This document shows, in pieces, positions 43,567-52,010 of a DNA stretch of 64,000 bases (the stretch's first letter is position 1; each line of letters opens with the position of its first letter). This DNA is from Streptomyces sp. CB01881. Its GTDB lineage: Bacteria; Actinomycetota; Actinomycetes; Streptomycetales; Streptomycetaceae. The notes beneath the pieces are model-generated. The model did no database searches. It saw only the letters and a list, made by a program, of their open reading frames with translations, and was not told the DNA's origin. Where the stretch lies: positions 7,881,939-7,945,938 of the forward strand of contig NZ_CP026498.1 of the NCBI RefSeq assembly GCF_002953255.1, in the 5' to 3' direction. The position numbers and the translations under genes were made by a program.

Positions 43567-45009
43567 ATGGCCGAGCAGCTCCACGACGAAACGGTCGACA
43601 CCAAACCGGACGGCGAGGGCTACGAGCGGGGGCTGGGCAGCCGCCAGATCCAGATGATCGCGATCGGCGGCGCCATCGGCACCGGCCTCTTCCTCGGCGC
43701 CGGCACCGCGATCTCCAAGTCCGGCCCGAGCCTGATCCTGTCGTACGCGGTGGCGGGCGTGGCGATCTTCGCGATCATGCGGGCGCTCGGTGAACTCCTC
43801 ACGTACCGCCCGGTGTCCGGCAGCTTCGCGGAGTACGCCCGGGAGTTCCTCGGCCCCTTCGCGGGCTACGTGACGGGCTGGACGTACTGGCTCTTCTGGG
43901 TGGTCACGGGCATGGCGGAAACCACCGCCGCCGCCGTCTACGTGAAGTTCTGGGCGCCCGGCATCCCACAGTGGCTCAGCGCGCTGACCTTCCTGGTCGT
44001 CCTCTACGCGGCCAACCTGATCTCGGTGAAGCTCTTCGGCGAGATCGAGTTCTGGTTCTCCATGGTCAAGGTCACCGCCATCATCGGCATGATCCTGATC
44101 GGCATCGGCGTCCTCACCCTCGGCTTCAGCGACGCCGGTGACACCGCGTCGGTCAGCCACCTCTGGGAGAACGGCGGCTTCTTCCCCAAGGGGATCGGCG
44201 CCACCGTGATGACGCTGCAGATCGTCATGTTCGCCTACCTCGGCGTGGAACTCGTCGGCGTCACCGCCGGCGAGAGCGAGGACCCGCAGAAGACCCTGCC
44301 GCGCGCCATCAACACCCTCCCCTGGCGCATCGCGCTGTTCTACATCGGCGCCCTGGTGGTCATCCTCTCGCTCGTCCCGTGGACCGAGTTCCAGCCCGGC
44401 GTCAGCCCGTTCGTCGCCGCCTTCGGCAAGATCGGCATCCCCGCCGCGGCCGGCATCATCAACTTCGTGGTGCTCACCGCCGCGCTTTCCTCCTGCAACT
44501 CCGGCATGTACTCCACCGGCCGGATGCTGCGCGACCTCGCCCTGCGCGGCCAGGCCCCCGCCGGCCTCACCAAGCTCAACTCCCGCCGCACCCCGGCCGC
44601 CGCGATCACCCTCTCCTCGCTGCTGATGGGCGCCGGCGTCGTCCTCAACTACCTCGTCCCGGCCAAGGCGTTCGAGTACATCACCTCGGTCGCCACCGTC
44701 TGCGGCCTCTGGACCTGGGCGATGATCCTGATCTGCCAGATCCGCTACCGCAAGGCCTGGAAGGCCGGCCACCTCCCGCCGCCCACCTTCAAGGCACCCG
44801 GTGGCGTCTGGAGCAGCTGGGCCGCGCTCGCCTTCCTCGCCCTGGTCGTCGTGCTGATCGCCCTGGACGAGGACAGCCGCATCTCGCTGTACGTCCTCCC
44901 CGTCTGGGCCGTGCTGCTGGTGGTCGGCTACCAGGCCCTCAAGCGCCGCAGCCCGGCCGCCCTCGACGCCGTCGCCGACGACCAGCAGCACGCCCACGTC
45001 GGTGGCTGA
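43567..45009 (+). CDS. Amino-acid permease (APC superfamily, AAT family)
   Basis: 480 residues, twelve hydrophobic segments. The AAT signature is at helix 1 (QIQMIAIGGAIGTGLFLGAG), with SLILSYAVAG, GELLTYRPVSGSFAEYA and TGWTYWLFWVV following. It resembles GabP/ProY/AnsP-type proton symporters; the exact amino acid is not readable. ATG at 43567 has AGGACGG upstream; the frame is open earlier without support. It sits between the clpS and mec genes, with terminators or promoters on both sides, so it is a separate transcript. Confidence 0.93.
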   Translation: MAEQLHDETVDTKPDGEGYERGLGSRQIQMIAIGGAIGTGLFLGAGTAISKSGPSLILSYAVAGVAIFAIMRALGELLTYRPVSGSFAEYAREFLGPFAGYVTGWTYWLFWVVTGMAETTAAAVYVKFWAPGIPQWLSALTFLVVLYAANLISVKLFGEIEFWFSMVKVTAIIGMILIGIGVLTLGFSDAGDTASVSHLWENGGFFPKGIGATVMTLQIVMFAYLGVELVGVTAGESEDPQKTLPRAINTLPWRIALFYIGALVVILSLVPWTEFQPGVSPFVAAFGKIGIPAAAGIINFVVLTAALSSCNSGMYSTGRMLRDLALRGQAPAGLTKLNSRRTPAAAITLSSLLMGAGVVLNYLVPAKAFEYITSVATVCGLWTWAMILICQIRYRKAWKAGHLPPPTFKAPGGVWSSWAALAFLALVVVLIALDEDSRISLYVLPVWAVLLVVGYQALKRRSPAALDAVADDQQHAHVGG

Positions 45010-45062
45010 CCACCTGTCGGACCACGGCGTGGACGCCCCGGCCGGGGCCCGCGGGGCGTGGC

Positions 45063-45068
45063 TATCCT
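45063..45068 (+). promoter_or_regulatory. -10 box of leaderless promoter for mec
   Basis: TATCCT lies 6 nt before ATG at 45075; there is no ribosome site between. Confidence 0.55.
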
Positions 45069-45074
45069 GACCGC

Positions 45075-45506
45075 ATGCTGACCATCACCCGAGAACTGCG
45101 CGACGCGATCGTCGCCCACGCCCGCGCCGACCACCCGGACGAGGCCTGTGGCGTGGTGGCAGGAGCGGCCGGGACCGGGCGGCCCGAGCGGTTCGTCCCG
45201 ATGCTCAACGCCGCCCGCTCGCCCACCTTCTACGAGTTCGACTCGGGCGACCTGCTCAAGCTGTACCGCGAGATGGACGACCGGGACGAGGAGCCCGTGG
45301 TCGTCTACCACTCGCACACCGCGACCGAGGCCTACCCCTCGCGCACCGACGTGAGCTACGCCTCCGAGCCGTTCGCCCACTACGTCCTGGTCTCCACCGC
45401 CGACGGCAACGGCCCCGACGACCCGTACCAGTTCCGCTCGTTCCGCATCGTGGACGGCGAGATCACAGAGGAAGACGTCCAGGTCGTCGAGGCCTACCAG
45501 CCCTGA
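45075..45506 (+). CDS. mec: JAMM metallopeptidase Mec (CysO-cysteine hydrolase)
   Basis: 143 residues of the JAB1/MPN+ fold. Zinc and catalytic residues are visible: Glu23 (PDEACGVV), His79 and His81 (YHSHTA), Ser89 and Asp92 (SRTD). In M. tuberculosis Mec cuts cysteine from the C-terminus of the sulfur carrier CysO. Here CysO and CysM genes follow, confirming the assignment. The product may also trim the carrier's C-terminal Ala-Arg (see cysO). A leaderless start at 45075 is likely. A small Cys-containing ORF lies between mec and cysO. Confidence 0.93.
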   Translation: MLTITRELRDAIVAHARADHPDEACGVVAGAAGTGRPERFVPMLNAARSPTFYEFDSGDLLKLYREMDDRDEEPVVVYHSHTATEAYPSRTDVSYASEPFAHYVLVSTADGNGPDDPYQFRSFRIVDGEITEEDVQVVEAYQP

Positions 45507-45645
45507 CCAGCACCCACCTGGGCGCGGCCCGCCGACTGCCCGCGAGCGGTCGGCGGGCCGACGTCATCTCAACAGAAGAAACAGAAACATCCGGATCACG
45601 AGACGGGCATGTCGGAGCGAGGCCGGGAATCTATACGATGAGCCC

Positions 45646-45765
45646 ATGCGTTCCGTCGATGTGAGCACCCAGGCCCCGGGCACCCGCCTCGTGGCGCGCC
45701 TGCACATCGACCTGTGCCGGCTCGCCAGTGCGATCTGTCCCGGCACGCCGGCGCGCTCTCGCTGA
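45646..45765 (+). CDS. Putative cysteine-sensing leader peptide upstream of cysO-cysM
   Basis: 39 residues, too short for most gene finders. It carries RLHIDLCRLASAIC, which I recognise from the actinobacterial 'putative leader peptide' group preceding sulfur genes. Cys24 and Cys31 are its only cysteines. TATACG lies 8 nt before the ATG and no ribosome site is present, so it is probably the leaderless first ORF of the cysO message, with a 103-nt gap to cysO. Ribosome stalling at the Cys codons when cysteine is short would be the control. The rest of the 45507-45868 gap holds no other gene. Confidence 0.75.
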   Translation: MRSVDVSTQAPGTRLVARLHIDLCRLASAICPGTPARSR

Positions 45766-45868
45766 GCCGCCCGCCCGCGCCCGCCGCACGCCCTGCGCCC
45801 CGGGCCCACCCCGCCCCGCCGCGCCCGCTGCGGCCCATCCACCTCACGACTCGCACAGGAGCGCACCC

Positions 45869-46147
45869 ATGGCCATCGAGGTCCGCATCCCGACCATCCT
45901 CCGCACCTACACCGACGGCGCCAAGGCCGTCGAGGGCTCCGGCAGCAACCTCGGGGAACTCTTCCACGACCTCGACGCCCGCCACCCGGGCATCGCCGCC
46001 CGCCTGCTGGAGGGCGGCGAGCTGCGCCGCTTCGTCAACGTCTACCTGAACGACGAGGACGTCCGCTTCCTGGAGGGCATCTCCACCGCCCTCGCCGACG
46101 GCGACAGCGTCACCATCCTGCCCGCCGTGGCCGGCGGCGCCCGCTGA
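45869..46147 (+). CDS. cysO: CysO-type sulfur-carrier protein (MoaD/ThiS fold)
   Basis: 92 residues, ubiquitin-like beta-grasp: MAIEVRIPTILRTYTDGAK start, FVNVYLNDEDVRFLEG, and GDSVTILPAVAGG near the end. The carrier's working terminus is Gly-Gly, which becomes a thiocarboxylate and donates sulfur for cysteine synthesis by CysM. Here Gly89-Gly90 is followed by Ala91-Arg92, so a protease must remove two residues first; the JAMM protein next door is the obvious candidate. ATG at 45869 has AGGAG 8 nt upstream. It is 82 bp before cysM. Confidence 0.94.
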   Translation: MAIEVRIPTILRTYTDGAKAVEGSGSNLGELFHDLDARHPGIAARLLEGGELRRFVNVYLNDEDVRFLEGISTALADGDSVTILPAVAGGAR

Positions 46148-46229
46148 TCTCCCGCTCCCCCGCCCGCCCGCCCGCGTGGGCGGGGGAGCCGCCGCTCCCG
46201 ACCCTCACCGCCGTTGCCGGAGGCCCCCC

Positions 46230-47198
46230 TTGCGTTACGACAGCCCGCTCGAAGCCGTCGGCAACACCCCGCTGGTCCGCCTGCCCCGACTCTCCGCCGG
46301 CATCCCCGGCAACACCGACGGCCAGGTCACCCTCTGGGCCAAGCTGGAGGACCGCAACCCCACCGGCTCCATCAAGGACCGCCCGGCGCTGCACATGATC
46401 GAGCGCGCCGAGGCCACCGGAGTGCTCACCCCCGGCTGCACCATCCTGGAACCCACCAGCGGCAACACCGGCATCTCGCTCGCCATGGCCGCCAAGCTCA
46501 AGGGCTACCGGATGGTCTGCGTGATGCCCGAGAACACCAGCGAGGAGCGCCGCGAACTGCTGCGCATGTGGGGCGCCGAGATCATCGCCTCCCCGGCCGC
46601 CGGCGGCTCCAACACCGCGGTGCGGATCGCCAAGGAGATCGCCGCCGAGCATCCCGACTGGGTCATGCTCTACCAGTACGGCAACCCGGACAACGCCGGC
46701 GCCCACTACGCCACGACCGGCCCCGAGATCCTCGCCGACCTGCCCACCGTCACGCACTTCGTGGCCGGCCTCGGCACCACCGGCACCCTGATGGGCGTCG
46801 GCCGCTACCTGCGCGAGAAGGTCCCCGGCATCCGGATCGTCGCCGCCGAACCGCGCTACGACGACCTGGTCTACGGCCTGCGCAACCTCGACGAGGGCTT
46901 CGTCCCCGAGCTGTACGACGCCGAGGTGCTCACCACCCGGTTCTCCGTCGGCTCCGCCGACGCCGTCCGCCGCACCCGCGAACTCCTCCAGCAGGAGGGC
47001 ATCTTCGCCGGCGTGTCCACCGGCGCGATCCTGCACGCCGCGCTCGGCGCCGGCCGCAAGGCCGCCGCGGCCGGGCAGCGCGCCGACATCGTCTTCGTCG
47101 TCGCCGACGGCGGCTGGAAGTACCTGTCCACCGGCATCTACACCGCCGAGACGACCGAGGCCGCGGTCGAGGCACTGCAGGGCCAGCTCTGGGCCTGA
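46230..47198 (+). CDS. cysM: Cysteine synthase CysM (O-phosphoserine / CysO-thiocarboxylate dependent)
   Basis: 322 residues, fold type II PLP enzyme. The PLP lysine is Lys49 in NPTGSIKDRPA; TSGNTGISLAMAA binds substrate carboxylate, and GLGTTGTLMGVGRYL holds the PLP phosphate. Length and N-terminus (LRYDSPLEAVGNTPLVRLPR) match the actinobacterial CysM that uses O-phosphoserine and CysO-COSH. The start is TTG 46230, with GGAGG 6 nt upstream; no ATG is suitably placed. It is the last gene of the mec-leader-cysO-cysM set. Confidence 0.94.
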   Translation: MRYDSPLEAVGNTPLVRLPRLSAGIPGNTDGQVTLWAKLEDRNPTGSIKDRPALHMIERAEATGVLTPGCTILEPTSGNTGISLAMAAKLKGYRMVCVMPENTSEERRELLRMWGAEIIASPAAGGSNTAVRIAKEIAAEHPDWVMLYQYGNPDNAGAHYATTGPEILADLPTVTHFVAGLGTTGTLMGVGRYLREKVPGIRIVAAEPRYDDLVYGLRNLDEGFVPELYDAEVLTTRFSVGSADAVRRTRELLQQEGIFAGVSTGAILHAALGAGRKAAAAGQRADIVFVVADGGWKYLSTGIYTAETTEAAVEALQGQLWA

Positions 47199-47202
47199 CG
47201 GC

Positions 47203-47670
47203 TCACCGGCCGGCCGACATCGCCCGCTGCGCGCGGGCCCAGATCTGCCGGTCCACCACGCCGGCCCGGCGGCGGAAGTCGGCGAGCGGCACCTCGCGCA
47301 GCTCGTCCGTCTCCAGCCAACTGGTCCGGCCCTGGCGGTCGCCCACCGAGCCCGGCGGCAGCGGCAGCACGCCCGGCCGGTCGGCGTGGTGCTTGCTGGT
47401 GATCTTCGCGACGGTCGCGGTGCGGCCGGTCACCCGCAGCACCAGGCACGGGCGGTCCTTCACCCCCGGGCCGTCCTCGAACGGCACCTGCGCCCACCAG
47501 ATCTCCTGCGGCGCGGGGCCGCCCGCCCGCCTCCGCTCCGGACGGGGCCGCGGCGGCGCCGTCGGCACGGGGGCCCGCCGCGCCTTCCGGCGGGCCAGGA
47601 TCAGGCCCCCCACCCAGGCGCCCACCGCCGCGGCGACCGTCCAGAGCGCGAGCCACCAGTAGTTGGTCAT
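47203..47670 (-). CDS. PemK/MazF-like protein with N-terminal membrane anchor
   Basis: 155 residues: a transmembrane helix (~4-25, WWLALWTVAAAVGAWVGGLI), a Pro/Arg linker, then a PemK/MazF-type barrel (EIWWAQVPFEDGPGVKDRPC, LVLRVTG, TSWLETDELREVPLADF). Soluble MazF toxins cut RNA; the anchor would keep this one at the membrane, and no antitoxin gene is adjacent. TACGGT on the minus strand (47678-47683) lies 7 nt before ATG 47670, suggesting a leaderless message. Its stop is 4 bp from the cysM stop, convergent. Toxin activity is uncertain; similar proteins are common in Streptomyces. Confidence 0.8.
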   Translation of the reverse strand: MTNYWWLALWTVAAAVGAWVGGLILARRKARRAPVPTAPPRPRPERRRAGGPAPQEIWWAQVPFEDGPGVKDRPCLVLRVTGRTATVAKITSKHHADRPGVLPLPPGSVGDRQGRTSWLETDELREVPLADFRRRAGVVDRQIWARAQRAMSAGR

Positions 47671-47855
47671 GCGGCGAACCGTACCCGGCGCCCACCCGCC
47701 GCCACCACCGTTGTCCGGGTGGCAGCAGGTGATTTGTCCGCGTCCTGCTCCCGGTTCGTCACGGTATGACCACAGGGCGCGGTCCGCGGTGGGGCCGCCC
47801 CGGGCACCGGTCAGGCTGATCACGCCCGCCCCCACGCACAACCGGAGGTGACGCC

Positions 47856-48044
47856 GTGAGCCGCAGCCCCGACCTGTGGTCGTACGCCGAGATCGCCCGC
47901 CACATCACCGTCCAGCCGGAGACCGTCCGCAACTACCGGCGGCACGGCCTGCTGCCCGACCCGGACGTCGTCGGCGGCGGCCACCCCCGCTGGTACCCCG
48001 AGACGATCAGGGCCTGGGCCCGCCGGCGTCCCCGCCACCGCTGA
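47856..48044 (+). CDS. Small MerR/AlpA-like helix-turn-helix protein
   Basis: 62 residues: SYAEIARHITVQPETVRNYRR is the helix-turn-helix and GGHPRWYPETIRAWARRRP the winged end, as in excisionase/AlpA-type regulators. GTG at 47856 has GGAGGTGA 5 nt upstream, a very strong site, so the short gene is real. Its target is unknown. It sits between the PemK-like gene and the phosphodiesterase-like gene. Confidence 0.82.
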   Translation: MSRSPDLWSYAEIARHITVQPETVRNYRRHGLLPDPDVVGGGHPRWYPETIRAWARRRPRHR

Positions 48045-48242
48045 ATCGGCCCCTCCGGTCCCCGCCGGACCGGCGGCCCCGGCGTTCTGGTGATTCCAGC
48101 CACAGCGCGGCACGGAGACGGGGGCAAAGTGCCTCTCCGCCCTTACCCTCGACACACGCGAGGGCAGCGCCACCGGCCGGTTCACCGGCCCGCACTGCCA
48201 TGACCAGCGGCAGCCAGGACGTGTCGGGGCGGAGGGGCTCGG

Positions 48243-48989
48243 ATGAAACTGACCGTGGTGGGGTGCTCGGGGAGCTTCCCGTCCGCCGACTCCCCGTGCT
48301 CCAGCTACCTCGTGGAGACCGACGGCTACCGGGTCGTGCTCGACCTCGGCAACGGCGCACTCGGCGCCCTGCAGAAGTACGCCGACATCTACGACGTCGA
48401 CGCCGTCCTGCTCAGCCACCTGCACGCCGACCACTGCGTCGACCTCTGCGCCTACTGGGTCGCCCGCAACTACCGCGCCGAGGGCTGTCCCGACCCGATG
48501 CCCGTCTACGGCCCGGCCGGCACCGCCGAGCGGCTCGCCCGCGCGTACGACATGCCGGAGAACCCCGGCATGAAGGAGGTCTTCGACTTCCGCACCCTCA
48601 CCCCCGGCACCTTCGACCTCGGCCCGTTCCGGATCGGCGTCGCCCAGGTCAACCACCCCGTCGACGCCTTCGCCTTCCGGCTCGAACACGACGGCCGCAG
48701 CCTCGTCTACTCCGGCGACACCGGCGAAAGCGACGAACTCGTCGAGCTCGCCCGCGACGCCGACCTCTTCCTCTGCGAAGCCGCGTACATCGACGGCCGC
48801 GACACCTACCGGGCCGTCCACCTCAACGGCCGCGAGGCCGGCGAGCACGCCGCCGCCGCCCGAGCCCGCCGCCTCGTCCTCACCCACATCCCGCCGTGGA
48901 CCGACGCCGAGCACAACCGCCGGGACGCCGCCGCCGCCTTCGCGGGCCCGGTCGACATCGCCCGGGCCGGCGCGGTCTACGAGATCTGA
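48243..48989 (+). CDS. Metallo-beta-lactamase-fold hydrolase, Rv1339-like phosphodiesterase
   Basis: 248 residues. Metal motif SHLHADH, later ligands in QVNHPVDA, YSGDTGESD (bridging Asp) and LTHIPPW. The layout and the neighbourhood (CysM before, RNase PH and RdgB after) match M. tuberculosis Rv1339, reported as an atypical cAMP phosphodiesterase. tRNase Z-like activity is the alternative. ATG at 48243 has GGAGGGG upstream. In M. tuberculosis a rhomboid gene and murI lie between cysM and this gene; here they are replaced by the PemK-like and HTH genes. Confidence 0.88.
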   Translation: MKLTVVGCSGSFPSADSPCSSYLVETDGYRVVLDLGNGALGALQKYADIYDVDAVLLSHLHADHCVDLCAYWVARNYRAEGCPDPMPVYGPAGTAERLARAYDMPENPGMKEVFDFRTLTPGTFDLGPFRIGVAQVNHPVDAFAFRLEHDGRSLVYSGDTGESDELVELARDADLFLCEAAYIDGRDTYRAVHLNGREAGEHAAAARARRLVLTHIPPWTDAEHNRRDAAAAFAGPVDIARAGAVYEI

Positions 48990-49202
48990 GCCGACGGGCG
49001 GGCCCTTCGCGGGCGCACACGAAGAATTTTCGGAATCACCTGCAACCGCCGGGCCTCCCGGGCGTCTTGGTAAGTGAGCGGCGGGAGAGCCGCCACCGCC
49101 AGGCCGGGCCCGTCGGGCCGGCCACCGTCAACGTCACCAGCACGCCTACTTCGTGCTGCCCGGAGGCCTCGCCGCCGTCCGGGAAGGTTCCGGGGGGAAT
49201 CC

Positions 49203-50603
49203 ATGCGCCAGAAGCAGCTCAACCGTGCCCTGCGCCGTGTCCGCGGCGTCGTGCCGGCCGTCGTCCTCACCGCCGGGCTGGTCGCCGGAGGGGCGGTGAC
49301 CGCCGCGCCGGCCTTCGCCGCCGCGGGGCCGCTCAACCTCACCGTCCACGGCCCGGCCGGGATCGGCTTCGCCGGCCAGCCGGTGGAGTTCACCGAGACC
49401 ATCGGCAACGCGGGGGACCAGGGCTTCGCCGTCGCGCTGGAACTCTCGGTCGAGACCAGCCTCGGGGCGCCGGCCAACGCCATGAGCCTGGACTGGCGCA
49501 ACGACATGACCGGCGGCTGGGAGCACCTCTCGCTGGAGTCCCGCACCGCGGGGGACAAGGTCGTCTTCTCTACCGTCGCGGGCAAGATCATCGTCCCGCC
49601 GGGGGGAACCGACGTCCACCTGCGGCTCGGCGCACCCATGGGGACGCCGCACAACGGCGACAGCAACGGCGGCGTCGGTCCCGCCGCCACCCTCCGGTCG
49701 AGTGTCAAGGGCTGGTGGCAGGACAGCCCGGTCGAGCCCGAGGTCAAGGACGCCCGCCAGATCAAGGTGGACTCGATCTCCAACGGCATCGCCGGGGTGC
49801 CGCACACGGCCGTCGCCGGCGGCGCGCCGATCGAGTTCGACGCGGTGCTCCGGAACCCGAGCCCGTCGGCCTACGCCAACCTCGGCAACGTGCTCTTCAC
49901 GGACGGACACGCCAAGCTCGAAGTGCGCGGCGCCGACGGCCGGTGGACGGCGCTGACCGCCGTGCCCCGGGGGGAGGCGGACGGCGGAGGCTCGGGCTTC
50001 TACCTCGACGGCCGTGACTCCTCGGCCGCGCCCGGCAGCACGACGACCAAGCGGGTCCGGGTGACCTACCCCTCCGCCATGCCGGCCGGCCCGACCCGGT
50101 TGCAGCCCTGCGTCTTCGTCAACGAGTCGGCCGGCCACCCCTTCCGCGGCACCACGGCCTGCTCGGACGGCGTGGACGTCCAGGTCGCCGTGGACACCGC
50201 CGCGAAGGGGCGCGGCGCCGGCCCGACCACCACCGCCACCATCCCGGCCACCGGCCAGGGCGCGGGTCAGGGCACGGGCACGGGCACGGGCACGGGCCAG
50301 GCCACCGGCCAGGACACCAACCAGGCCAAGCCGAAGCCGAAGGGCGGTGCCGCCCCCGCCCCCGCCCCCGCGCCGGCCGCCGCCGTCACCACCGCCCCGG
50401 CCGCGCCCGGCGCGACCGCCACGCCGACCGCCACCCCCGCCTCGTCCGGCACGGTGACCGTGGCCGCGCCCGCCCCCGCCGAGCGGCTGGCCACCACCGG
50501 CGCCGACGGCGACCGCACCAGCGTGATCGCGGGCGCCGCCGCGGTGCTGCTCGGCGTCGGCTCGGGCGCCTTCGCCCTGTTCCGCCGCCGCCGCTCCGCC
50601 TGA
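49203..50603 (+). CDS. LAxTG cell-wall-anchored surface protein
   Basis: 466 residues. A signal peptide (after RVRGVVPAVVLTAGLVAGG) ends near APAFA; two beta-rich domains follow (~45-175 and ~195-330, the second with a Cys pair), then a ~90-residue Gly/Thr/Pro/Ala spacer. The sorting signal is LATTG at 429-433, followed by a hydrophobic helix and RRRR. LAxTG is the motif used by class E sortases of Streptomyces, so it should be linked to peptidoglycan by a sortase coded elsewhere; the class F-type sortase in this window is not the expected partner. ATG at 49203 follows GGGGGGAAT. Domain function unknown. Confidence 0.87.
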   Translation: MRQKQLNRALRRVRGVVPAVVLTAGLVAGGAVTAAPAFAAAGPLNLTVHGPAGIGFAGQPVEFTETIGNAGDQGFAVALELSVETSLGAPANAMSLDWRNDMTGGWEHLSLESRTAGDKVVFSTVAGKIIVPPGGTDVHLRLGAPMGTPHNGDSNGGVGPAATLRSSVKGWWQDSPVEPEVKDARQIKVDSISNGIAGVPHTAVAGGAPIEFDAVLRNPSPSAYANLGNVLFTDGHAKLEVRGADGRWTALTAVPRGEADGGGSGFYLDGRDSSAAPGSTTTKRVRVTYPSAMPAGPTRLQPCVFVNESAGHPFRGTTACSDGVDVQVAVDTAAKGRGAGPTTTATIPATGQGAGQGTGTGTGTGQATGQDTNQAKPKPKGGAAPAPAPAPAAAVTTAPAAPGATATPTATPASSGTVTVAAPAPAERLATTGADGDRTSVIAGAAAVLLGVGSGAFALFRRRRSA

Positions 50604-50723
50604 CACCACGGCGACCACCGGCACCCCGACCTGGGGGCGCAGAGCCGCTTCCAGGCCGGCGTGCACGCGGCCCGCCTCGCCGGATCTGAGTCCGGTCCGT
50701 GGCGGGCCGCGCGCCGGCGGGGC

Positions 50724-52010
50724 TCAGGGCCGTCCGGGCACCGGCAGGCCGAGGTGCTCGCGCAGCGTCGTCCCGGTGTACTCGGTGCGGAACACCCCGC
50801 GCTCCTGGAGCAGCGGCACCACCTGGTCCACGAAGTCGTCCAGCCCACCCGGGGTGAGGTGCGGGACGAGGATGAAGCCGTCCGCCGCGTCGCTCTGCAC
50901 GTGGGCGTCGAGCTGGGCGGCGATCGTCGCCGCGCTGCCGATGAACGACTGCCGGCCGGTCACCTCGATCACCAGCTCGCGGCTGCTCAGCCCCTTCTCG
51001 GCCGCCACCGCCCGCCACCGGGCGGCGATCTCCAGCGGGTCGCCGAGCCTGGTCCGGCCCTGGACGAGGGTGCTGTCCACCACCGGGTCGGCGGTGGGCA
51101 GCGGCCCGTCCGGGTCGTGGCCGGAGAGGTCGGTGCCCCAGATCTGCTCCAGGTAGGCGATGGCGGTCCGCGGCCCGACCTGGGCGCGGCGGATCTCGGC
51201 GGCGCGCTCGGCGGCGTCGGCGTCGGTGTCCCCCAGCACGTACGTGACACCGGGCATGATCTTCAGCTCGTCCGGCTTGCGCCCGTACGCGGCCAGCCGT
51301 CGCTTCACGTCGGCGTGGAAGGCCTGGCCGGCGGCCAGGGTGGAGTGCCGGCTGAAGACGACGTCGGCCGTGGCGGCGGCGAACTCCCGGCCCTCGTCGG
51401 AGTCCCCGGCCTGGATGACCACCGGGTGCCCCTGCGGCGGGCGGGGGAGGGAGAGCCGGCCCTCGACGTCGAACTGCGGGCCGACGTGCCGGACGTCCCC
51501 GCCCCCGGTGTCCCAGAACTCCCGGGTCAGCTGCACGAATTCGGCGGCCCGGGTGTAGCGGTCGGCGCGGTCGAGGTAGCCGCCGCGGCGGAAGTTCTCG
51601 CCGGTGAAGGCGTCCGAGGAGGTGACCACGTTCCAGGCCGCCCGGCCGCCGGAGAGGTGGTCCAGCGAGGCGAACCGCCGGGCCAGCTCGTACGGTTCGT
51701 TGAAGGTGGCGTTGACGGTGGCGGCCAGGCCGAGGTGGGTGGTGACGGCGGCCAGGGCGCCCAGGACGGTGATCGACTCGGGCCGGCCGACCACGTCCAG
51801 GTCGTGGATCAGGCCCTTCACCTCGCGCAGCCGCAGGCCCTCGGCGAGGAAGAAGAAGTCGAACCTCCCGCGTTCGGCGGTCTCGGCGAGATGGCGGAAG
51901 GAGGAGAACTCGATCTGGCTCCGGGAGGCCGGGTCCGTCCACACCGTGGTGTTGTTGACGCCCGGGAAGTGCGCCGCGAGGTGGATCTGCTTGAGCGGTC
52001 GGTCCGTCAT
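50724..52010 (-). CDS. FMN-dependent monooxygenase, NtaA/SnaA/DszA family
   Basis: 428 residues of the luciferase-like fold: QIHLAAHFPGVNNTTVWTDP start typical of the NtaA/DszA group, AERGRFDFFFLAEG, NVVTSSDAFTGENF and IQAGDSDEGREFAA. Members use reduced flavin from a partner reductase to split C-S or C-N bonds in sulfones, aminopolycarboxylates and similar compounds. It overlaps the upstream monooxygenase gene by four bases. The leader peptide with terminal Cys codons upstream of the pair suggests control by sulfur supply, so an organosulfur substrate is likely. Confidence 0.9.
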   Translation of the reverse strand: MTDRPLKQIHLAAHFPGVNNTTVWTDPASRSQIEFSSFRHLAETAERGRFDFFFLAEGLRLREVKGLIHDLDVVGRPESITVLGALAAVTTHLGLAATVNATFNEPYELARRFASLDHLSGGRAAWNVVTSSDAFTGENFRRGGYLDRADRYTRAAEFVQLTREFWDTGGGDVRHVGPQFDVEGRLSLPRPPQGHPVVIQAGDSDEGREFAAATADVVFSRHSTLAAGQAFHADVKRRLAAYGRKPDELKIMPGVTYVLGDTDADAAERAAEIRRAQVGPRTAIAYLEQIWGTDLSGHDPDGPLPTADPVVDSTLVQGRTRLGDPLEIAARWRAVAAEKGLSSRELVIEVTGRQSFIGSAATIAAQLDAHVQSDAADGFILVPHLTPGGLDDFVDQVVPLLQERGVFRTEYTGTTLREHLGLPVPGRP

